Origin: Gelidibacter pelagius
GTDB lineage: Bacteria > Bacteroidota > Bacteroidia > Flavobacteriales > Flavobacteriaceae
Length of the DNA stretch: 64,000 nucleotides
Direction of reading: 5' to 3'
Assembly: GCF_017581925.1 (NCBI RefSeq)
Contig: NZ_JAGEVG010000014.1
Location: 1-64,000, forward strand
The notes beneath the pieces were generated by a model. The model searched no databases. It had not been told where the DNA came from and worked only from the letters and a program-made list of their open reading frames with translations. Positions 57,872 to 64,000 of the stretch are shown here, one piece after another (the stretch's first letter is position 1; every line of letters begins with the position of its first letter). The position numbers were made by a program, and so were the translations under genes.

Positions 57872-59488
57872 ATGGCCAACAACACCCAAGCTACGAAATC
57901 GATTTCGTTAGATGAGTACGGTATTAAAAATGCCGAAGTACATTACCAACTCTCTCCAGAAAAGCTTCATGATATTGCAATTGCCAAAGGGCAAGGCGTA
58001 GAAGCATCTTCTGGTGCCCTTGCAGTTAACACTGGAGAATTCACAGGGCGATCACCATTGGACAGGTTCATTGTTAAAGATGATGTCACCAAAGATCGCG
58101 TCTGGTGGGGAAACGTCAATATTCCGTTCGACTCCAACGATTTTCAAAAATTATATGATAAAGTAACCAATTATCTTTCAGGGAAAGAGGTTTTTGTAAG
58201 AGACAGTTATGCATGTGCTGATGAAAATTATAAATTAAATATTAGGGTCATTACCGAGTATCCTTGGAGCAATCAATTTGCCAACAATATGTTTTTACGA
58301 CCAACAGAAGAGGAATTAAAGAACTTTTCTCCTGAATGGACCATAGTTAACGCACCTGGTTTTATGGCAGATCCAAAAGTCGATGGGACCCGCCAGCATA
58401 ATTTTGCTATTTTAGATTTCACCAGAAAAATCGCACTCATTGGAGGAACAGGATATACAGGTGAAATTAAAAAAGGAATATTTTCTGCATTAAACTTTAT
58501 TTTGCCCGTATATAAAAACACCTTGCCAATGCATTGCAGTGCCAATATAGGTAAAGATGATGATACTGCTATTTTCTTCGGATTGTCAGGAACAGGAAAA
58601 ACAACCTTATCTGCAGATCCAGAAAGACGATTGATTGGAGATGACGAACATGGTTGGACCAAAGAAAATACAGTATTCAATTTTGAGGGAGGCTGTTATG
58701 CGAAGGTGATCAATCTTTGTGAAGAAAATGAACCCGATATTTTTAAAGCGATTAAGAAAGGTGCCATTTTAGAAAATGTGATCTTGGATGCTAATGGGGA
58801 TGTTGATTTTGATGATGTGTCCATCACACAAAATACGCGTGTGAGTTATCCGATTGATCATATTGACAATATCGCTGTGCCTTCCATTGGTAAAAATCCT
58901 AAAAATATTTTCTTTTTAACCGCAGATGCCTTTGGTGTTTTACCTCCAATTTCAAAACTGACACCGAGTCAAGCAGCATATCATTTTATTTCAGGATATA
59001 CGGCAAAAGTTGCAGGAACTGAAGCTGGTGTTGTAGAACCTACTCCAAATTTTTCAGCCTGTTTCGGTGCGCCTTTTATGCCATTGCATCCTGCAAAATA
59101 TGCTGAAATGTTGAGCACTAAAATGAAGGAAACCGGCGTCAATGTGTGGTTGGTGAACACAGGTTGGACAGGTGGCCCGTATGGTGTGGGTACCCGAATG
59201 AAACTGAAATATACAAGAGCGATGATCAACGCCGTATTGAATGGCGATTTGGGTCTTTATGATTACGACCATTACCATATTCACTCCGTATTTGGAGTGG
59301 CACAACCAAGATCTTGCCCAGGTGTACCTACTGAAGTGCTAAGCCCAAGAACTACTTGGAACAATGATGAAGCCTATTATACAACGGCCTTTAAATTGAC
59401 CAATGCCTTTAGAGAGAACTTCAAGAAATTTGAAAGTTTTGCGAGTGAGGAAATTAGAAGAGGAGGTCCACAACGTTATGCGTTTTAG
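57872..59488 (+). CDS. pckA: Phosphoenolpyruvate carboxykinase (ATP)
   Basis: 538 residues. Converts oxaloacetate plus ATP to PEP for gluconeogenesis. Motifs: 'GEFTGRSPLDRFIV', 'MHCSANIGKDDDTAIFFGLSGTGKTTLS' with the kinase-1a P-loop GLSGTGKT, 'LIGDDEHGW' (kinase-2 metal site), 'NFEGGCYAKVI', and 'NTGWTGGPYGVGTRMKL'. The ATG at 57872 is preferred to a TTG at 57845. Followed by a perfect 44-bp palindrome. Confidence 0.97.
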   Translation: MANNTQATKSISLDEYGIKNAEVHYQLSPEKLHDIAIAKGQGVEASSGALAVNTGEFTGRSPLDRFIVKDDVTKDRVWWGNVNIPFDSNDFQKLYDKVTNYLSGKEVFVRDSYACADENYKLNIRVITEYPWSNQFANNMFLRPTEEELKNFSPEWTIVNAPGFMADPKVDGTRQHNFAILDFTRKIALIGGTGYTGEIKKGIFSALNFILPVYKNTLPMHCSANIGKDDDTAIFFGLSGTGKTTLSADPERRLIGDDEHGWTKENTVFNFEGGCYAKVINLCEENEPDIFKAIKKGAILENVILDANGDVDFDDVSITQNTRVSYPIDHIDNIAVPSIGKNPKNIFFLTADAFGVLPPISKLTPSQAAYHFISGYTAKVAGTEAGVVEPTPNFSACFGAPFMPLHPAKYAEMLSTKMKETGVNVWLVNTGWTGGPYGVGTRMKLKYTRAMINAVLNGDLGLYDYDHYHIHSVFGVAQPRSCPGVPTEVLSPRTTWNNDEAYYTTAFKLTNAFRENFKKFESFASEEIRRGGPQRYAF

Positions 59489-59503
59489 ATCAAACTTCTT
59501 ATA

Positions 59504-59547
59504 AAACAAAATAGGCGATTCAGAATTCTGAATCGCCTATTTTGTTT
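59504..59547. terminator. Perfect 44-bp palindrome, bidirectional terminator
   Basis: Two 22-bp arms with no loop, centre CAGAATTCTG; inner core AATAGGCGATTCAGAA and its complement, with AAAACAAA/TTTGTTT ends. Lies between convergent pckA and hemD. Confidence 0.92.
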
Positions 59548-59563
59548 ATAAAAAAATGAGATA

Positions 59564-60313
59564 TTATTTTCCTTTATTAGCTTTTTCAATATATTTTTCC
59601 AAAGCCATGGTCATTGACGGTGTTTCAGGAGTAGGTGCTAAAACATCAACTCTCAAACCATGATCCTCAACTGCTTTTGCCGTAGTATTTCCAAATACAG
59701 CAATTCGCGTGGTGTTTTGCTTAAAGTCCGGAAAATTATGGAATAGAGACTCAATACCTGAGGGACTGAAAAACACTAAAATATCATAAAAGACATCGGC
59801 GAGATCAGAAAGATCGCTAATAACCGTTTTGTAAAAAACAGCTTCCTTCCACTGAATATTTAAACTATTTAGGAGTTCCGGTACTTCGTCCTTTAATTTA
59901 TCGGTAGTTGGCAATAAGAAGGTTTCATCCTTGTATTTCTTGATCAAAGGTGAAAGGTCTTCAAAGTTGCGTTTTCCAACATAAATCCTTCGTTTTCTAT
60001 ACACGACATATTTTTGAAGATAGAAAGCTACGGCTTCACTTTGACAAAAATATTTTAAAGTGTCAGGCACTTTAAAGCGCATCTCATCAGCCACTCTAAA
60101 AAAGTGATCTACAGAGTTTCTACTGGTTAGAATAATAGCAGAATATTGATTTAAATCAACCTTTTGCTGTCTTACATCTTTCGCAGCAACACCTTCAACA
60201 TGGATAAATGGTCGGAAGTCAATCTTGACTTTTTGTTTTTCCTGGAGATCAAAATAAGGCGAATTTTCGATTTTAGGTTCGGGCTGTGACACTAAAATTG
60301 TTTTCACTTTCAT
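59564..60313 (-). CDS. hemD: Uroporphyrinogen-III synthase
   Basis: 249 residues. Cyclises hydroxymethylbilane to uroporphyrinogen III for haem and sirohaem. Recognised from 'YSAIILTSRNSVDHFFR' (about 57-73), 'LKYFCQSEAVAFYLQKY', 'FLLPTTDKLKDEVPELL', 'DILVFFSPSGIESLF' and 'RIAVFGNTTAKAVEDHGLRVDV' (about 205-226), the two-domain HemD pattern. Sequence conservation in this family is low, but the set is typical for Bacteroidota and DUF4271 lies just upstream, as usual. Confidence 0.92.
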   Translation of the reverse strand: MKVKTILVSQPEPKIENSPYFDLQEKQKVKIDFRPFIHVEGVAAKDVRQQKVDLNQYSAIILTSRNSVDHFFRVADEMRFKVPDTLKYFCQSEAVAFYLQKYVVYRKRRIYVGKRNFEDLSPLIKKYKDETFLLPTTDKLKDEVPELLNSLNIQWKEAVFYKTVISDLSDLADVFYDILVFFSPSGIESLFHNFPDFKQNTTRIAVFGNTTAKAVEDHGLRVDVLAPTPETPSMTMALEKYIEKANKGK

Positions 60314-60328
60314 AGGCTTGCGATAGTT

Positions 60329-60982
60329 TTAAGCTTTATATTCTACAATTATTTTATATAAAATCAGATAAGGCCCAATTTCAAGTGCGCAAAGATACAA
60401 AATAAAATAGAATATGTTGCTTAACACAGTCTTTTGATGAATTTTAAACGAGGTCATAAAACCGATAAGGTTTATAAGGACCAATACCAAGATGACTAAT
60501 AGAATGCTGTTTTTTGATGGGGTTATGGTATATAATAACAGGGCATTAAGAGGTAAAAGCACAAAGCCGCTAAAGTTTTTATAACTTGTCTTTTGGAACA
60601 GGTAAGATTCGATCACTTTGTCAATTTCAAAAAGACTTCCTATCAGTCGTTCTATTAAAATCTTTATAATTCCCAATGTAGATATTCCGAGAATGATTTT
60701 TAAAAAAACATCAAGCTCAAAAGTATGGTCTGGTTGTAGGGTAAGAAAAGAGAGGTAGCCGAAAATGGAAAGTGAGATGACTAAGTTGAAAAACAAGAGT
60801 CCGTCAAAAATGTCAATGAATTTCTGATCTTTAGTATAAATCTTAAGGTATTTGGAATTGCCAAAAACGCCGATAAAATCCATAAAACGATTGGTGAATA
60901 ATACTTTCGCGAGGCTTATGAAAACCAATCCCAAAACCATGAAAATGGTAAACCATTCGTTAGATATTATTTCTCTCATCAT
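60329..60982 (-). CDS. DUF4271 membrane protein
   Basis: 217 residues, about six membrane helices (first around 10-28, 'FTIFMVLGLVFISLAKVLF'). 'FSGFVLLPLNALLLYTITP' and 'KIHQKTVLSNIFYFILYLCALEIGPYLILYKIIV' are DUF4271 features. Encoded immediately before hemD (15-bp gap), a frequent pairing in Flavobacteriia; function unknown. ATG at 60982 or the next codon, 60979. Confidence 0.88.
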   Translation of the reverse strand: MMREIISNEWFTIFMVLGLVFISLAKVLFTNRFMDFIGVFGNSKYLKIYTKDQKFIDIFDGLLFFNLVISLSIFGYLSFLTLQPDHTFELDVFLKIILGISTLGIIKILIERLIGSLFEIDKVIESYLFQKTSYKNFSGFVLLPLNALLLYTITPSKNSILLVILVLVLINLIGFMTSFKIHQKTVLSNIFYFILYLCALEIGPYLILYKIIVEYKA

Positions 60983-61046
60983 GCTGCTAAATTATAAAGA
61001 AAATTTTATCTGTCCATTTCAATAAAATTAATCTTTTAAAAAAACT

Positions 61047-61054
61047 TACTTTTG
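61047..61054 (+). promoter_or_regulatory. -7 box of the glycosyltransferase gene
   Basis: TACTTTTG matches TAnnTTTG, 15 bp before the ATG at 61070. It overlaps the TTG at 61052 that would otherwise extend the frame, supporting 61070 as start. Confidence 0.5.
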
Positions 61055-61069
61055 CTAAAATTTTTACCA

Positions 61070-61792
61070 ATGAAAGACGCTATTGTCATCATTCCAACCT
61101 ACAATGAAATTGAGAACATTGAGGCTATTATCATTGCGGTTTTTGCCCAAGATAAAGCTTTTAACGTTCTTGTAGTGGATGACAACTCACCAGATTTGAC
61201 GGCAGAAAAAGTGAAGTTTCTTCAGGCAGAATTTCCAGACCGTCTGTTTTTGCTCCAACGAAAGAATAAAACTGGATTGGGAACTGCTTATATTGATGGA
61301 TTTAAATGGTGCTTGAAGAATAAATATGAATATATTTTTGAAATGGACGCTGATTTTTCTCATAATCCTGACGATTTGGTGAAACTTTATCATGCCTGTG
61401 CCAAGGATGGTGCTGACGTTGCCATCGGATCTCGATATATAACAGGGGTCAACGTGGTCAATTGGCCAATGAACAGAATATTATTGTCGTATTTTGCATC
61501 AAAATATGTGCGATTTATTACAAGAATGAAAATTCAGGACACCACAGCGGGCTTTGTTTGCTATAAAAGGAAAGTGTTGGAAACCATCGATTTAGACGCC
61601 ATTAAATTTGTCGGTTATGCGTTTCAAATTGAGATGAAATTTAAAGCCCATTTAAAAGGTTTTAACATTGTGGAGGTCCCAGTGATCTTTACAGATCGAG
61701 CAAAAGGAAAATCAAAAATGAGCGGAGGCATTATTTCTGAAGCTGTTTTTGGAGTTATAAACATGAAACTTAAAAGCCTGTTTGGCAAGTAA
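61070..61792 (+). CDS. Polyprenol monophosphomannose synthase-like glycosyltransferase
   Basis: 240 residues, GT2 family, DPM1 type. 'AIVIIPTYNEIENIEAII' opens the nucleotide-binding fold, 'VLVVDDNSPDLTAEKV' carries the DD metal-site start, 'YIFEMDADFSHNPDDLVKLY' is the DxD region, and 'DTTAGFVCYKRKVLE' and 'IVEVPVIFTDRAKGKSKMS' complete the DPM1 pattern. No C-terminal membrane domain. It should transfer mannose from GDP-mannose to a polyprenyl phosphate on the inner face of the membrane. Confidence 0.93.
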   Translation: MKDAIVIIPTYNEIENIEAIIIAVFAQDKAFNVLVVDDNSPDLTAEKVKFLQAEFPDRLFLLQRKNKTGLGTAYIDGFKWCLKNKYEYIFEMDADFSHNPDDLVKLYHACAKDGADVAIGSRYITGVNVVNWPMNRILLSYFASKYVRFITRMKIQDTTAGFVCYKRKVLETIDLDAIKFVGYAFQIEMKFKAHLKGFNIVEVPVIFTDRAKGKSKMSGGIISEAVFGVINMKLKSLFGK

Positions 61793-61882
61793 TATGAACC
61801 GAGCATGCTAAAGGTTTTAAACCCCATTGGAAAGGTTGATTGCGAACAGCATGTGTCCGTTAAAAAACTATAAAATAATCAA

Positions 61883-63229
61883 ATGAAAGAAAAAACCGTA
61901 CTTATTAAAAATGCCAAAATTGTCAATGAAGGGCGCATTTTTGAAGGTGATATCTTAATAGAAGGAGAATTTATTAAGGAAGTTGCTGATTCTATTAGCG
62001 CAAAAACCTCAGATGTGGTGGTGATTGATGTTGAAGGGAGCTACGTTTTTCCTGGAGTGATAGATGATCAGGTGCATTTTAGAGAGCCTGGATTGACCCA
62101 TAAGGCAACAATCGAATCAGAGTCTAAGGCAGCAATTGCTGGCGGTATTACATCGTTTATCGAAATGCCAAATACCTCGCCACAAACCACGACCATAGAA
62201 AAGCTTGAGGAGAAATTTGACATTGCTGCAAACACGTCGTACGCCAATTACTCGTTTATGTTTGGAGGAACCAATACCAATTTGGATGAAATATTGAAGG
62301 TGGATTCTAAAAATGTGGCAGGATTGAAGTTGTTTTTGGGATCATCTACTGGAGACATGTTGGTGGATAATACCGAGGTTTTGGAAAACATCTTCAAAAG
62401 TACTGATTTATTGATTTCTGTGCATTGTGAAGATGAGGCGACAATTAAGCGAAACCTTGAAGAACATATTCAAAAATACGGAAATGATATTCCTATGGAA
62501 TGTCATCCGATAATCAGAAGTGAAGAGGCGTGTTTTATATCATCCTCTAAAGCCATCGAATTAGCTAAGAAAACAGGAGCGCGACTGCATGTTTTCCACG
62601 TATCAACAGCGAAGGAGACCAAGTTGTTCACAAATAAAATACCGCTAAAGGATAAGAAGATCACCGCTGAAGTGTGTATTCACCATCTGTGGTTTAGTGA
62701 TGAAGATTATAAGAAAAAAGGAACACTCATCAAATGGAATCCTGCAGTAAAGACAGTCAATGATCGTGAAGAGTTGTGGAAAGCCCTTCTGGATGACCGC
62801 ATAGATGTGGTTGCAACTGATCACGCGCCGCATACCTTAGAGGAAAAACAAAATATGTATACCGATGCACCTTCTGGAGGACCTTTGGTGCAACATGCCT
62901 TGATTGCCATGATTGAAGCTTATCATAAGGATAAAATAAGTTTGGAGAAAATTGCTGAAAAAATGTGCCATAATCCTGCTATTTTGTTTCAAATTGAGAA
63001 GCGCGGTTATATCAAACCCGGGTATTATGCTGATTTGGCCATTGTGGACATTAATAGTCCTTGGACGGTAAATAAGGATAATATCCTCTACAAGTGTGGA
63101 TGGTCGCCTTTTGAAAACGTATCATTCAAGTCGAGAATAACCCATACTTTTGTCAATGGTACTTTGGTTTATAAGAATTTCAAAGTGTTGGACGTTAAAG
63201 CGGGGAAACGATTAACTTTTGAAAGATGA
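61883..63229 (+). CDS. pyrC: Dihydroorotase-family amidohydrolase
   Basis: 448 residues, type I cyclic amidohydrolase. 'GVIDDQVHFREPGLTHKATIESES' region carries His65 but Gln63 in place of the first His of the usual HxH metal pair; 'AAIAGGITSFIEMPNT', 'GLKLFLGSSTGDMLV' (position of the carboxylated Lys), 'ISVHCEDEATI', 'RLHVFHVSTAKET', and 'VVATDHAPHTLEEK' with the catalytic Asp follow. The DDQVHFREPG form is, to my recollection, standard in Bacteroidota pyrimidine-pathway dihydroorotases. It overlaps the DUF4296 gene by ATGA (63226-63229). Confidence 0.92.
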   Translation: MKEKTVLIKNAKIVNEGRIFEGDILIEGEFIKEVADSISAKTSDVVVIDVEGSYVFPGVIDDQVHFREPGLTHKATIESESKAAIAGGITSFIEMPNTSPQTTTIEKLEEKFDIAANTSYANYSFMFGGTNTNLDEILKVDSKNVAGLKLFLGSSTGDMLVDNTEVLENIFKSTDLLISVHCEDEATIKRNLEEHIQKYGNDIPMECHPIIRSEEACFISSSKAIELAKKTGARLHVFHVSTAKETKLFTNKIPLKDKKITAEVCIHHLWFSDEDYKKKGTLIKWNPAVKTVNDREELWKALLDDRIDVVATDHAPHTLEEKQNMYTDAPSGGPLVQHALIAMIEAYHKDKISLEKIAEKMCHNPAILFQIEKRGYIKPGYYADLAIVDINSPWTVNKDNILYKCGWSPFENVSFKSRITHTFVNGTLVYKNFKVLDVKAGKRLTFER

Positions 63230-63657
63230 AACACCTTTTTTACATCTTAATCCTTATTTCTTTTGTTGGTTGCAACACGATTAATAGGCCTAAGAAACCT
63301 AAAGATTTGATTGCTAAGAATAAAATGTCAGACATCATGTATGACCTATATATTCTTAATGCAGCAAAAGGAGTCAATAAAAAAGTGTTGGAACTTAACG
63401 GGATTATGCCTTCGGAATATGTGTACAAAAAATATGGTATTGATAGTTTGCAATTTGCTCAAAGCAACACCTATTATGCGTATGATACAAAGGCCTATGC
63501 TGCTCTTGTGGAAAAGGTAAAGACAGATTTGCAAAAGGACAAAGACCTTTACGAAAAACTGACCAAGGAAGAGCAAAGGGTAAAAGATTCCATTAAAAAA
63601 GCCAATAAGAAAGTAAAAGATACCATAACGAACTTACAAAACGAGTCATTAGATTAA
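63226..63657 (+). CDS. DUF4296 lipoprotein
   Basis: 143 residues. Lipoprotein signal 'MKHLFYILILISFVGC'; mature part is helical and strongly charged. 'NKMSDIMYDLYILNAAKGVN', 'PSEYVYKKYGIDSLQFAQSNTYYAYDTKAY' regions define DUF4296. The C-terminal tail is a Lys/Glu-rich helix. Start overlaps the pyrC stop by 4 bp, so translation is coupled; its stop overlaps the convergent epimerase-like gene (TTAA). Confidence 0.88.
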   Translation: MKHLFYILILISFVGCNTINRPKKPKDLIAKNKMSDIMYDLYILNAAKGVNKKVLELNGIMPSEYVYKKYGIDSLQFAQSNTYYAYDTKAYAALVEKVKTDLQKDKDLYEKLTKEEQRVKDSIKKANKKVKDTITNLQNESLD

Positions 63658-64000
63658 GATTCTTTCTTTAAATCTTCCAAAAACAATTGGCAGTTTTCTT
63701 CAATGGAAACCTGCATTGGCTTAAATTCAAAACCCAAAGTGTTTTTTAATTTTGAAGCGTCATATTTTGTGATGCTCCTCGCGCTTTTGGTCATCTGCTT
63801 GGACAATCTTCTGCGCTTTCCTGTAAATAAACGACTTAACCAATCCAATCGCCATCCTATCCCAAGTATGAGCGGTGTGGCCTCTTTTGATGCTGGTTTT
63901 ACACCAAGTGCCGAAGCGGTCTGATCCTGAAATTCCTTAAAGGACAGATTCTCAGAAATGACGATAAAACGTTCGTTTTTAATTGTGCTTTCCATTAATG
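63654..64000 (-). CDS. NAD-dependent epimerase/dehydratase-like protein, C-terminal part
   Basis: 115 readable residues; the 5' end lies beyond the right edge of the window (the frame stays open to base 64000). 'ERFIVISENLSFKEFQDQTASALG', 'LILGIGWRLDWLSRLFTGK', and 'SARSITKYDASKLKNTLGFEFKPM' are the C-terminal blocks of extended-SDR NAD(P)-dependent epimerase/dehydratases related to dihydroflavonol-4-reductase-like proteins. The Rossmann half is not visible. Convergent with the DUF4296 gene, sharing TTAA. Confidence 0.8.
   Translation of the reverse strand, partial: LMESTIKNERFIVISENLSFKEFQDQTASALGVKPASKEATPLILGIGWRLDWLSRLFTGKRRRLSKQMTKSARSITKYDASKLKNTLGFEFKPMQVSIEENCQLFLEDLKKES

Noticed and set aside
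1-64000. tRNA, rRNA, transposon or prophage genes
   Set aside because: Gaps were read on both strands for tRNA-like arms and acceptor stems and for transposase or integrase motifs; none were seen.

Overview
The window is a compact, A+T-rich piece of a Bacteroidota chromosome, almost certainly from the family Flavobacteriaceae. The evidence is a SusC-like TonB-dependent receptor with a carboxypeptidase-regulatory-like domain, an S46 dipeptidyl-peptidase, many lipoproteins and small outer-membrane barrels, promoter -7 boxes of the Bacteroidota form TAnnTTTG, weak or absent Shine-Dalgarno sites, and typical gene sets (ftsX / DUF3098 / uppP / truB; pyrC / DUF4296; hemD / DUF4271). I see no rRNA, tRNA, CRISPR array, transposase, integrase or phage gene. 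59 genes are called, the last one cut by the window edge.

Layout. 1-789 has no convincing gene. 0.8-4.4 kb holds a lipoprotein, a Tas-type aldo/keto reductase, an OmpA-domain lipoprotein and exonuclease III. 4.5-7.9 kb is one large predicted outer-membrane protein of unknown role. 7.95-15.9 kb is a metal-efflux operon: a His-rich small exported protein, a CzcA-type RND pump fused in one ORF to its CzcC/TolC-type outer-membrane channel, the CzcB-type adaptor, and a PIB-4-type P-type ATPase. 16-24 kb carries glyS, comF, an Ig-like lipoprotein, an omega-amidase and a methionine-type aminotransferase. 24.4-29.4 kb carries a DPP11-like peptidase, an orphan Vsr nuclease, ahcY and a phosphopantetheinyl transferase. 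29.6-37.1 kb carries a GGGP synthase and a probable thiamine-salvage cluster (thiamine-binding protein, PnuC/PnuT-type transporter, NadR-like kinase, DUF4301, arfB), followed by a TPP riboswitch driving a TonB-dependent receptor. 37-49.5 kb is housekeeping (greA, HIT, sensor kinase, flavin reductase, DUF3127, aat, tag, truB, uppP, ftsX). 49.6-64 kb carries leuS, a zinc peptidase, a BI-1 protein, an Lrp regulator, a saccharopine-dehydrogenase-like enzyme, pckA, hemD, a DPM1-type glycosyltransferase, pyrC and part of an epimerase-like gene.

The most unusual layer is not a gene but a repeat ecology. (i) Degenerate arrays with a strict 7-bp period occupy many gaps, e.g. nine perfect AAGAAAC copies. 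Two complementary heptamer arrays form a giant P3 arm inside the TPP riboswitch. (ii) A short palindrome (AGATTCCC-GCTTTC-GGGAA type) occurs four times, each time 0-6 nt before a start codon and in the same orientation as the gene. (iii) A palindromic element is present three times in frame inside leuS, twice encoding the same decapeptide. (iv) Other palindromes and direct repeats sit in intergenic spaces, and one appears to supply the GTG start codon of the GGGP synthase. Functional names rest on motifs I can read in the translations; no database search was run.
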